In this document: piece by piece, positions 1 to 10,382 of the stretch
How the letters are laid out: every line of letters begins with the position of its first letter
Position numbering within the stretch: position 1 is the stretch's first letter
NCBI GenBank assembly: GCA_022836615.1
Contig: MU405247.1
Coordinates: forward strand, 186,001 to 250,000
Source: Annulohypoxylon bovei var. microspora
Lineage: Eukaryota > Ascomycota > Sordariomycetes > Xylariales > Hypoxylaceae
Direction of reading: 5' to 3'
DNA length: 64,000 nt
Position numbers and translations under genes: made by a program
Notes under the pieces: generated by a model
The model's input: only the letters and a program-made list of their open reading frames with translations
Told to the model about the DNA's origin: nothing
The model's database searches: none

Positions 1-241
1 CTAATACCCCAACCCTAAGCCTATTCTAGCACTGTGTTGACTTTCAGAAAGCTTGGAAGCCCACCCACCAAACACGTCCATTCTTCCTCCACTACCACCT
101 TTCAGATCTCCCACATAAATCATACTTCACCGCAAATTCTTTTTTTTTCTAAAGAGATTGATAATTCAGCTCTATTAGGACCTCAATCTATTAAAACTAT
201 TCAATTACAGTACCCTTGAAGATTAAGACGCGTCTGCGTGA

Positions 242-2371
242 ATGGGTAATCCTGCCAAAGCGACCATGGGCCGCGAAGTGCAAGTAAACATGGAGGTCGA
301 AAAGGTATTATATCAGCCAACCACATTAAAAATCGTAACTGACTAGTATTATTATAATAGCGAAAGGAGTTGCTACACGACCTCGAGTTAAAACACCAGA
401 TAAATACCAGTAGCACCGAAATCCTAATCAAGGATGAAGACGTTCGCCGATTAAGAGTCCGAATCCTCATGCTACGGGACGAAAACACGTCCTTGCGTGA
501 TCAGATAGCCCAGAACGACGACACGAGCACAAAACTCGTAGCCCAGTGCAATGGCCTGAGTGCCCAGATTGAAGCCAAAATGGATGTAATTCGCCTACAG
601 GAAAAGCAGTTACGGAAACAGGAGCGAGAATACACAACCTTGAAGGTATTCATACATCAATTGAGTGACCCAATTAGACACATTTACTAATTATGTCCCA
701 TAGGCCGAACTTCAAGCCATGAGCAATGTATCCCAGGATTCCACCAACCTACTAGCCGAAAAGCTGTCTCTAAGTCGTGAATTGGCTGTTCTAAAGCCCG
801 AGATTGAACATCTACGATCACAAGTAAACCACCAACAAGAAACACTCGCAGAGAAATTAGCCTTGGAACGCCAGGTCAACACTCTCGAGGTCGAGCTTGC
901 AAACGAAAAGAAGGCAACTAAGCGAGCAATGCAGAAACGCGAAAGCAATGACCGGGTTGAGGATGAACTACGAAAGAACCTGCGCGAGGTTGAGAAGAAA
1001 TTGACTACAGAGAAGGCAGAACGTGAAAGACTCGAAGACCTTCTCGAGCAAGAGAAGCGAACACGTCAATTTGCGATACAGGACCAAGATAGCAATCGAG
1101 AGGTAGAAGCTGATCTTCGAAAGAAGCTACAGGAAACCCAACGGCAATTACGACAAGAGAAAGATGATAGAGAAAGACTGGAGGAAGAACTCCAGGCTGC
1201 GAAACTCGCAGCGAAGAAGACACAAAAGAACCAGTCGAAGGGCGATGCAGAGGATGAGCTACGCTCACAGATCACAGAGTTGAAAACAAAGTTAGAGGCT
1301 CAGCAGAAGGAAAACGCAAAAATTCGCCAGGAGAGCCAAACAGCGACAACAGAAGCTTATGCGCACAATGACCATTTCGAGAAGAAGATCGAGAAGTTGA
1401 AGACAAAGCTACGCGAGACTTTGGAACAACTTAAACAGTGCCAAACAGACCTTCGGAAAGCCCAGCAATCTCGCTCTTCAGGCTCAGACGACACCACCAA
1501 AATCGATGGCCGGTCCCAGGCCTTTCGTAAGAGGAAGACCCAGGATATGGGCGCAGACGATTTCGCTCATATCGAGATTCAGACTCCCGGCGCTGATGAT
1601 ACTAAAGGACGACGCGCGTTCAAGAAGCGAGGCTTGGAACCTACTCTTCCAGGCGAAAAGTCCATGTTCTCCATTACTCCCTTCCTAAACCGTACCAAGA
1701 GCATCATGGAGGACAGCCCCAAAACCGACGAAGGAACATCGGATGATTCAGTCGCTGCGCCGGAAACTGAAGTTGTCGAGCCTACGGCGACCGCGGCAGA
1801 GGTAGAGGCAGTGGCTCCAGTAGAAGAAGTCCCCCACAATGAACCGACCTCTTCTGCCCCTGTTGAGAACGAGAAGTCCAAGGCAACTTCCAAGTCGTCG
1901 CGTGGTCGGCCTAAGAAGGCTCTCGGTGACGCACCATCAGCGAAGAGAAACGCACAACCTGTCCTAAAGAAGTCTCTTAAGACTAAGAGCAGTCTCGAGA
2001 AGGTGACGGAAGAGGCCAAGGACAATAACCAGGAGAACCAAGCTGAAGCTGTAGAGAAGACGACGACTGTTAAGTTCAGCATTGGTCTCCCGCAGGACGA
2101 AAGCACGTCCAGCATGAACAGTGATCTGCCGAAGGGCGAGCAGCCCAAGAAGAAGAAGCGCAAGGTCCTAGGTTCCACCAAGACGCTGTTCGACGAGGAG
2201 GACGGCGAGGCACCGCCGACTAGGAAGCCGGCCGCCAAGGTGCAACTGGGTGCGAAGAGAGCGCTAGGAAAAGCCGCCCTCAGGGTGCAGAAAAGCGCAT
2301 TTGCCGGCTCGGCTTCCTTCTCGCCTCTGAAGAAGGAACGTAGAGGTGTCGGCGCTAGTTTCCTGGCATGA
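242..2371 (+). CDS. Nuclear coiled-coil protein, function unknown
   Basis: Three exons (242-304, 361-645, 704-2371) give 671 aa. The start is fixed by an in-frame TGA immediately before the ATG at 242. Both introns are phase 0, 56 and 58 nt long, with CTGAC- and CTAAT-like branch points. Residues from about 20 to 290 are heptad-rich, K/E/R/Q-rich coiled coil. The rest is low-complexity and basic/acidic. Near the C-terminus the string PKKKKRKV is almost identical to the SV40-type monopartite nuclear localisation signal, so a nuclear location is inferred. A short conserved-looking island around FSITPFLNRTKSIMEDSP follows the coiled coil. I do not recognise the family. A chromosome-segregation or spindle scaffold (monopolin-type coiled-coil subunits, for example) is possible but unproven. 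Confidence 0.8.
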
Positions 2372-2691
2372 AATACGGATCCGGGGATTATCAGATTGGC
2401 GGGATTTTGCATTAGGAACGGATGGGGCGGGGGTACGCATGTGACTGGCGTTATTGATTATTTGCTTTTGATTTGGCGCTTGGAAAAGGCTGTAGGACTA
2501 GGTACACGGTTGCATTATTACGCGTGAATATGAACATGCTTGCCTTAAGAAGGCTATATCACATCTTCGGTGGCCGATATTAAATTGAGAATGGTGCACT
2601 GCTCTTGGAAATTTTGATTATATGCAATGGTGTAGATTCTAACTACAACGGTAGGGCTGCATTTTCGACATCGCATTTGACCTGTTCTATT
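2372..2691. other. Short convergent intergenic spacer
   Basis: This 320-bp spacer lies between the 3' ends of the coiled-coil gene and the minus-strand membrane protein. It presumably carries both 3' UTRs and poly(A) sites. I see no gene or repeat in it. Confidence 0.6.
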
Positions 2692-3942
2692 CTACGCGGC
2701 CTTGGACTTCTTCCCATTTCCCTTAACGCCACTCTCAATCATCACGAGCCTGTCCTCCCTCCAGTTACAAACCACCACAACGGCGGCCCCCGGACCAGCC
2801 ACCAACGTGACGAACCCAATACCCAACGCCGCCTGAATGAGATTCGACGGACTAGATTTGCCTTGGAGACGCAGCGCGTCGTAAGTGACAAGCCAGGTCC
2901 AAAAGAGCGTGGAGACGTACGCCCCGATGAAGTCGATCTGGAAGATGTAGTGTATGCCGAGGACCATGCTGTCCTTCCACGAGCCTCGGTTCGGCACGAA
3001 TATGTAGCTCAGCGCGAGCTGCGGGTTGTCCGACGCGAGAGACAAGTATAGCGTGCTGAGGTGGCTGGCGGCGGATACTAGGCCCGCGAGCAGGTACACG
3101 CGCTTCAGGTGCTTGACGTCGCCGTTCTTGGCGGTTGCAGACGCGGACGAGGATGAGAATGTTAGGAAGGAGAAGAGCGAGAGAAGCGCGCTGACGAGGA
3201 TGGGGAAGGGCTGCCAGAAGGCCGTTAGGTACTGCACGGTCTGGAGGTCCCAGGTGCCGTAGTACAGGGCTACGGTGGGCACGAGATAGCCGAGCACGAC
3301 GGCTGGAAGCAGAGCACGCGCGGTGGCGATGGGGACTTCTCGCCCGTGGAGGTGGTATGCGTCTCCTCCGGAGGCGAAGACGTACGCGGCGTAGTATAGA
3401 GGCGCGATGATGGCTGCGCCGATGATCTGGTATACAAGACCGAACAACGCCGCGCTATACCCGCCCTCTCGTTAGCAAAGTTAAAACACACTGTGTCACT
3501 ATCACTAAGAAATCAAGCAAAGGCGTAGCTCGAAAAAGCATGTTTTGGGTACTCACAAACTAACAAGCCTCCCAGCATTCCGCCGACGGCTCGACTCAAC
3601 AGTCCACACACACACGACGGCAAACCAGTTCGTCAGAAAGTAAGCCTGCTGCGCATGCACGCCGGCGTCCCAGCGCGCGGTCCCGGCGAGGAAGACGGCG
3701 ACCAGGAACCTGGCGACCTCGTCGACGGCCCTGACGCCCGTGTACCGCGTCAGGACCGGCGTCCCGTTCTCGAGCGTCGAGCTCTCGATCACGGAGTGGA
3801 AGTTGACGGGCACCTCGTGGAGCACGGTGTCCACGCGCATCAGGTACGTGGACAGCGCCGCGAGGCAGCCGAAGGCGAGGAGGAAGAGCGCGTTGAGGGG
3901 ACGCCGGGTTGGGGGCCCGGTTGCGGCTTTGGGCTTGGCCAT
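2692..3942 (-). CDS. Multi-pass integral membrane protein, fungal, function unknown
   Basis: Two exons on the minus strand (3942-3557 and 3454-2692) encode 382 aa. The intron has a strong GTGAGT donor and a GTATAG acceptor. It is phase 2, and the split codon becomes Phe (RLVS-F-AALFGLVYQ). About eight or nine hydrophobic segments span the protein, beginning with ALFLLAFGCLAALSTYLM. A short Ser/Ala-rich hydrophilic loop lies in the middle and the C-terminus is Lys-rich (GKKSKAA). The architecture resembles uncharacterised fungal membrane proteins, some of which occur in meroterpenoid clusters (AscI-like). No biosynthetic genes flank it here, so no catalytic role should be assumed. The second exon is very GC-rich in wobble positions. 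Confidence 0.75.
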
Positions 3943-4624
3943 GTTTGCCTATGTCTTAGACACTATCTAGAGACTGTTCTGTTGAAGAATATCTCGGGGA
4001 AGTGATATGTTAATGTGGAGGGAAATCCACATCTTCTAGTTCTCAGCCTCACGGGGTTAGGTACCTTATAAGACGTGCGAGGGCGGCGTTAAAGATCGGT
4101 TTATTCAGGCACTCCTTCTAGGATCCATCCCCTTGCATTACGGCAGGACGCAATGTGTGCTGGCGCGGTTAGTGGCCTTGGCTTCCGAGGACCCCGAAGT
4201 CGAAGTCGGAGTCGGGTCCATGATATTGTGCGATATCACCTGCATATTATGTAAGATTACCTATCCAAACATGGTATAGTATACGGCATTCAAGCTCTCA
4301 GAAAACCTAATCCAGACAGACCCAGAGAATCTAAATCTTGGCGTTGACTTTAACAATTGATAGTCATGAGATGTGAAGTTTCAAATATGTACATAAATAG
4401 GTAGTAGACATAATTTGTATACGTTAGAAGGATATCTCGGTTATTCCGATTGCTGATGTCATACCATCCATCTATAATTGAATTAACCTCAATTTTCACT
4501 AGATTTCCGAAATTCTGACTAAGCTCATTTTTTTTTAATCTTGCAAGATCTTCATGATACCCGTCGTCGCAATCTAGACATGGGATAGCGCACAGTCGCC
4601 ATCCCTTAATTTCTCATAGCATTT
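3943..4624. other. Divergent intergenic region
   Basis: A 680-bp region lies between the minus-strand membrane protein and the plus-strand methyltransferase. It becomes AT-rich towards 4624 and probably holds both promoters. I see no gene, repeat or clear TATA box. Confidence 0.5.
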
Positions 4625-5934
4625 ATGAGGGCAGTGGCAAGAATAGCGGCGCCTCGCAATGGGAGCCTCTTGAAGACTGCCGCTCTAGCAGCAGCGATTC
4701 CAACCTGTGGCGTATTTGGCCTTCCTACGCCCATCGCCTTAGAGAGTATACGATGGTCATCGTCCAGTCCGAGATGGAAACAGCGGCAAGGGAACGACTA
4801 CTATACACGAGAGGCCAAGGTTCATGGCCTTAAGAGTCGTGCTGCATTCAAACTGCTTGACGTGAGTCGGTAGCTCATTCTCGATAAAGGCAGACTATTG
4901 CTCATGACAAACACTTAGATGGACTCGAAGCATAAACTGTTCAAGAGGGGGCAGACAGTGATCGACCTAGTATGTACTCTAGCTCCCAGTGGCTTGCGGC
5001 GCTAAGCGATGTAGGGATATGCACCGGGAAGCTGGTCTCAGGTACGAAGACTGCATGTCTCTCCACACCGCTTGTCGCTCATATAGCATAGGTCGCCTTA
5101 GAGCGTACGAAGCCAAACGGGCGTGTGGTCGGTATCGATATCATTCCAGCACAGCCGCCTAGGGGAGTGTCGACTATTCAAGGCAATTTCTTGTCCCCGA
5201 TCGTTCAGCAGCTCGTGAAGGACTACTTGGCCGAGTTTGCGCAACGGGAGAGCCTGTCTATTCCTACGGCAGAGTCGGAAGGGGAAGAGGAATCCGTCAT
5301 TACCGAGCGACAGAGTTATATTGATGCCGAGCGTGCTGAATCAGTTGAGTCAGAACACCCAGAGAACGATGGAAGACTTGTAGATGTATGCACGCATTGC
5401 CTCGCCCATTCGAGGCACACTCGCCACGGTCGATCTAGAGTTAGAGGTACTGACTGTTTCGCAGATAGTTCTCAGCGACATGTCAGCCCCCTGGATGCAA
5501 ACTACTGGATTCTCCCGCAACACTTTGAGTAACCCGTATTCTAGGATGATGAACACGAGCGGTACGAGCTTCCGAGACCACGCGGGCAGTATGGTAAGTT
5601 TGTGGTTGCCTTCAGACTTGAAAGGATAGTCTATATGCTCATAAGATCCCCCAGGACCTCTGCCTCGCGGCTTTGCAATTCGCAAGCGACACTCTGAAAT
5701 CCGGCGGTCACTTCGTCTGCAAATTCTACCAGGGTTCCGAAGACAAGGATCTAGAGTTGAAACTTAAAAAGATGTTCGCAAAAGTCCATCGTGAGAAGCC
5801 AGACTCGTCGAGAAGCGTAAGTCTAAGCGGGTTACGAGTATGTTTACTCTCGATGCTAACTTTTTAATTAGGAATCGCGAGAGTCGTATTTCGTGGCTTT
5901 GCGTAGGAAAGGGGATGTTACGCTTTCTCTCTAG
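4625..5934 (+). CDS. MRM2: Mitochondrial rRNA 2'-O-ribose methyltransferase (Mrm2/FtsJ family)
   Basis: Seven exons (4625-4861, 4919-4969, 5015-5041, 5092-5385, 5465-5593, 5655-5816, 5872-5934) give 320 aa, the usual size for fungal Mrm2. All six introns are phase 0 and about 45-80 nt. The basic, acid-poor N-terminus fits a mitochondrial targeting peptide. The FtsJ/RrmJ fold is evident: SAM-binding VIDLGYAPGSWSQ, then GIDIIP and VLSDMSAP. The K-D-K-E catalytic tetrad can be placed at K76 (AAFKLLD), D208 (LSDMSAP), K269 (FVCKFYQG) and E304 (SRESYFVA). Family knowledge: Mrm2 methylates a uridine in the peptidyl-transferase region of mitochondrial large-subunit rRNA. An acidic S/E-rich insert at about residues 145-195 enlarges the loop before the DMSAP motif. 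Confidence 0.9.
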
Positions 5935-6379
5935 AATCGGGACCACCCGAACCACCCAGCTTCACTGTACACCATCTGTATTACTCCCTAGAAAGTGGTC
6001 AATTTGTAATAATTGCATAAGACGATGCATTATACAAGGTTAACGTACGTGTGTTAAGTACAATGGGTTAGGTAATACGTATAAATATTACTAGACCTAT
6101 TTTTGTACTCTAGGATCGACAGCAAGTCGCGTATAACACACCCCTTAAACGAATAATAGAATCAACGAACGCAATTCCAAAAAGAAGAAAAAATATCCGA
6201 CAAGAACCTCTAGCCGTGACAAGAGCCTCGTTATCTTGATTTGGCTAGTGAAAACGCCATTCCTCTGAATCCCTTGTCGGTACACCATCCCCGCACTACA
6301 ACACAGCGCCCCTATTCTCGTCTCCGAAGGTATTGGCATGTAACATCCCAAGAAACAAAGCCAAGTCCTTGACTAATTT
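5935..6379. other. Convergent intergenic spacer
   Basis: A 445-bp AT-rich spacer lies between the Mrm2 gene and the 3' end of the minus-strand secreted protein. It should hold their 3' UTRs. I see no other feature. Confidence 0.5.
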
Positions 6380-6786
6380 CTAACAACACCAACCTGGTAT
6401 ACTGCTGGTGTCTTGTCCGAAAGTCACGTTACCCGGAGGTACGCAGAGTAGATCGGTTCCATTACGTCGCCTCGGGTTTATATTGAAGAACGTCCCTGTA
6501 GACGATATCAAATCAGTATTCGATTCTACGAAGACTTAGAAAACATGGATGTTATACCGTTCCGGCACTCGCAGACAGGTAGTTCAACGCAACAATGAGG
6601 ATCTTCGAATGGGATGCACTGAACGCCGGCGTCGAACAAGTGGGTGACGTTGGCGAAATCTGTGATATTGGCGAAGTTGGTAATATTGGGAAACGGTGGC
6701 GCTGGGACCCTGAAAGATCGTCTTGCGGACGCGATATTATTGAGAGCTTGAACGGCGACAAGGGTCAAGAAAGCGAATGAAACCAT
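6380..6786 (-). CDS. Small secreted cysteine-rich protein
   Basis: Two exons on the minus strand (6786-6558 and 6495-6380) encode 114 aa. The 62-nt intron has a GTATAA donor, a TACTGAT branch point and a CTACAG acceptor, phase 1, converting CRNG into CRNGTFFN. A hydrophobic signal peptide (about residues 1-20, SFAFLTLVAVQALNNIASA) is followed by a short Asn/Phe repeat (NITNFANITDFANVT). The mature region has eight cysteines in the order C-CC-C-C-C-CC and ends in GWCC. There are six NxT/S sequons, so heavy N-glycosylation is likely. The size, signal peptide and even cysteine number fit an apoplastic effector-like or cell-surface protein. I recognise no named family. The second exon contains three of the eight cysteines and would be missed without splicing. 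Confidence 0.75.
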
Positions 6787-7434
6787 CTTTACGATTCTCG
6801 GATCATATGAGTTGGCAGATAAGTCGGGTATGTATATGGGTGTGAAACGAGTGTTCTTCTGGCTGTGTATCTGCCTGATTGACTATCCAAATGGCGAGTA
6901 TCTGACCGTTCCAGATAGATATCTACCTAGGTATTCCAGCTTCCAGAAGTGAAACGAACAATTTTCCTTTTTTTTTCTTTTCTTTTGGTTTGAGAAAATT
7001 GTTATGTGGAGAGAAGTATACGTATATACGTCACACTGATACATCCCGTCGCCATCGGTCTTTCCGAACATTGCGGAACCAGAGGATGCGGCTGTAACAA
7101 TGGAAGCTGGCATTGCTATCTTTCTATATCTGAGGTACCTGGGTATGTCCTTCCTCGAAGAAAGAAGTCTAAGCAGCAAGTGCTTCCTAACACAAATGTG
7201 CTAGGGGTAGAAGCCGCGGCTAAGGACTAATGTCCTCGTAAACTCTCACTTCCACCCAACTCCCATCCAACTCTTTTCATAGAGGATCTCCCTATTAATT
7301 TCACCTCGTTGTCGTTATATAACGCCAAATTCATTTCTCTCATTTGGAGCGTTGATTTCATTACCGTACACTTTGGTTTAATTTCTTGCTATTGTTGGTC
7401 TTTTGTTGGTTAGGTATACCCTCAATCCATCAAA
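6787..7434. other. Divergent promoter region of secreted protein and MFS transporter
   Basis: A 648-bp region separates the divergent secreted-protein and MFS genes. The last 200 bp before 7435 is pyrimidine-rich, as is usual for fungal core promoters. An oligo-T/CT tract lies near 6965-6985. I see no gene. Confidence 0.5.
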
Positions 7435-9801
7435 ATGCCTATGGAAAAGAACATGTGGGGTTTCGAGCCCGAATCTCAGTCAACAACCCCCGATGATCTT
7501 CACGAAGTCTGTCTAGACGACGATGCTAGAGATACACGAGCTCGAGCCCCTTTGCCCGCCGGAACTAGGCCAGAATGCCTCAAGGGTGCCTTCGAGGAAT
7601 GCATATTCGTTGCTCTGATTGCCTTTGCCGCTGCCACTCCTGTCTTCCTCCAACGTTCTGTCGTAGTTGTTGCTGGGTCTATTTCCGGAGCATTAGAGAT
7701 GACACCGGCTCAGATTGCGTGGGCTACGGCGAGTTCGGGGTACTTCCACTACAAGCTGAGATTTCATGAATAGTTTACTCACTAATTCACAGCTTAACAA
7801 CCGGCGCATTTTTGCTTCCTTTCGGCTACATCGCCGATACATGCCACTTTCTGCCTCGGAAGATCCTTCTGATATTGAGCTTAGTAGCATTCTGTCTACT
7901 TGTGTCGATGACATCAATATCACCGAACGGGATTGTACTCGATGTCATATCCGGACTGACCGGCATTGCTTGTGCAGCGAATATTCCAATCGCCGTCGGC
8001 ATCTTGAGCCTCGTGTACCCTAAGCCGTCGCGTCGGAAGAATTTAGTGTTCTCTTCTTTCCTGATGGGCACACCGACAGCAACTATTGTTGGAGGTCTCG
8101 GCTCGGGCGCTTTAACTCTCCAGTTCAGTTGGAAAGCTCCATTCATTGCTTTAGCTATCTTTTATTCGGTCATCTGTGGGCTCGCATACATATTCGTTCC
8201 GAATGTTCCAGAACCCCCGACACCCCAGGAGAGAAACGAAGTACACATTATCACCGAGCCAGAAGCCTTTCCTATGCTCTCTATCGAAACTCCCAAGAGG
8301 AAATCGCCCTTCTTAGAATTCGACTGGCTCGGATTGTTTCTACTTGTCACAGGACTTCTATTGTTTACTGTTGCTTTGACGATTGGGCCCCAAGGTCCAG
8401 AACCATGGAAGACGCCGACAGTCATTCTTCTCTTGACCTTGGGTGTGCTATCTCTTGGATGTTTTCTTCTTTGGGAGAAGGTCACACGAACACCAATGAT
8501 ACCCCCCTCTATTTGGGAAAATTTAACAGTAACCTTGGTAAGATTTTGAAACACAACCGTGGAAAATTGCTAATGTGATATTCAGGTAATTATTTCCACG
8601 TTGGGTGCCGCCATGTCTTATTACTCGCAACTATTCTGGGTTTCTTTATTCATGCAGGAGCTTGAGGGTCTCAAACCCTTCGACGTTGCCGTAAGGTTAC
8701 TACCACAGGCTCTCGTGGGTCTGTTTCTCAGTCCCCTTGTTGGCTTGATTATGCACAAGGTTCCTGGCACGGTCCTGTTGGGCATGGCTGCTGGTGCCCT
8801 TGTTACTAGCAATGTGCTTCTTGTGTTTTTGCATCAGGGAAGTAATTACTTAATCTGGATATTTCCGTCGGTTATGTTGAGTACCATTGGAATGGATTGG
8901 ACTATGAATGTTGGGTCGGTGAGTAGTTCCGTGTGCGGCTCCTAAAACTAAGATAACTGTGTAGCTGATGAGATCATAGCTCTACATTTTATCTTCTCTC
9001 CCCCTTAAACACCATTCTATTGGAGCTTCAGTCCTCCAAACAACAAGCCGGCTTGGAGTTCCGCTAGGCATGGGTGTTACTACTGCAATCTGGTCGTCGT
9101 ACGACGAGAAGCAGCTGGAGGCTAATCCAGAAATCGCCTATACCAATACCTTCATAGCGACGGCAGCATTCGCGGGAATCTCACTCTCTCTCGTTCCTTT
9201 CATTCATATCGGGAGGCAAGGCTACTCAAAGCAAGAGTTACCAAACCACAAGGACGAGGAGACCAGGCCAAGCACGTCGGATCCTTCCCGACATCATCCG
9301 AGTCCCCCCCGAAGTGCTCAAAATGACAATGGAAACCGTCCAAGTAAGCGATGGTCTCCTGTTGATACGTTGGCCACATCCGTCATCGGTGAAAGACAAC
9401 ACACAACAGCTCTCTCGGTGTCGTCGCAGTCATCACGTAGAAGCGCAGACGCCCCGAGTAGCAGTGGCACGGCGAGGACAACTATTCGAAGGGGGTGCAG
9501 TCCTTCCGAAAGGGTAGTCTGGATCGTCTGCGAGGAATGCGGCACAAGTAAGCGTCACAATCAACCACATAGGGCCGTGGGTGATCCGGCCCGCTACTTC
9601 AACGATCCTGCATTTGGTGGAACGACTAAGAGTCGCAATAATCAGGTAAATTCTCATAGTACTGGGAGCAGTAGCAGTCAGAATCACCAGCAGCATGCTC
9701 AGCCCCAGCTTCCTAAGCAATTCGGCGGACGTCGGCGTCTACCTCTCGTGAACCGACAGATTATGACTCATCAGATGCTGACACAGGGTTTCCAACCATG
9801 A
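7435..9801 (+). CDS. MFS drug/solute transporter (DHA-type) with long cytosolic C-terminal tail
   Basis: Four exons (7435-7739, 7793-8537, 8586-8918, 8980-9801) give 734 aa. All junctions are GT-AG and keep the MFS frame; the first (phase 2) yields ASSGLTTGAFLLPFGYIAD. A hydrophilic N-terminus of about 55 aa precedes 12-14 predicted transmembrane segments. The segment GYIADTCHFLPRK is the MFS motif-A loop between TM2 and TM3. The layout (large central loop with acidic/Pro stretch, then GLFLLVTGLLLF) resembles fungal DHA2-type multidrug permeases. The last TM ends near PFIHIGRQG and is followed by about 195 mostly polar residues rich in S/R/N/Q. That tail contains a WIVCEECGTSK motif and GDPARYFNDP. 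The substrate cannot be deduced. The gene diverges from the secreted cysteine-rich protein. Confidence 0.85.
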
Positions 9802-10382
9802 ATCATGATTGTTACTAAAATAGGAGATCATCCATTCGAGATAGTAGGGACGGTTTTATTCCTGGAAATGGGCATGAAGTTCGTGGTAATAAGGAATGAA
9901 TATGTCCGTTGCTCCGGGCAATGGGTCCATGATCGATCAACGACAACATTCTTAATGAGTTTTTGGTCGGGTTCGAAACCTCTTTAGTGCCCTTTTGGAG
10001 AGGTGTTCTGTTATGCCCCAGGACCTAGTGATTGATGAGGCGTGGGAAATGATGTAATGCCCATTCATACCAGAAGCCTCTTTTTTGTAAAGTCGGATAT
10101 ATGTATTTATAGATAGCTTAGTGCCTCGTCATATCGTCATAATACATTAAACATTCTGAGGCCACTGTGCGATATGGATATTTGTATTTCTTAATAGTTA
10201 ATCTGAATTGTAGATTCGAAATTTTACCCCTACTCCGTGGCTTATGCTATGGCGCCCACCGATCCCGTACAACTCCGGTGGTAACACAGCATGTGTAACT
10301 GACCGAGACATACAGTACATATATTATATACAAGAGCTCACTCCTAATATTGTGAATACTTTAATTAGGTAACTATTTCAAC
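9802..10382. other. Convergent intergenic spacer
   Basis: A 581-bp AT-rich spacer lies between the MFS gene and the 3' end of the acyl-CoA dehydrogenase gene. It presumably holds 3' UTRs. No gene is visible. A GGGTTCGAAACC-like string near 9968 has no tRNA partner around it. Confidence 0.5.

Noticed and set aside
1..30. CCCAACCCTAA string suggestive of a telomere
   Set aside because: Only one imperfect unit; no tandem CCCTAA array follows and coding sequence begins within 250 bp.
1579..2412. 277-codon open frame on the minus strand
   Set aside because: It lies entirely opposite the well-supported coiled-coil gene; its Ser/Leu/Phe-rich sequence is the complement of a Lys/Glu-rich coding region.
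9960..9985. GGGTTCGAAACC-type string resembling a tRNA T-loop
   Set aside because: No acceptor stem, D-loop A box or anticodon stem could be found around it.
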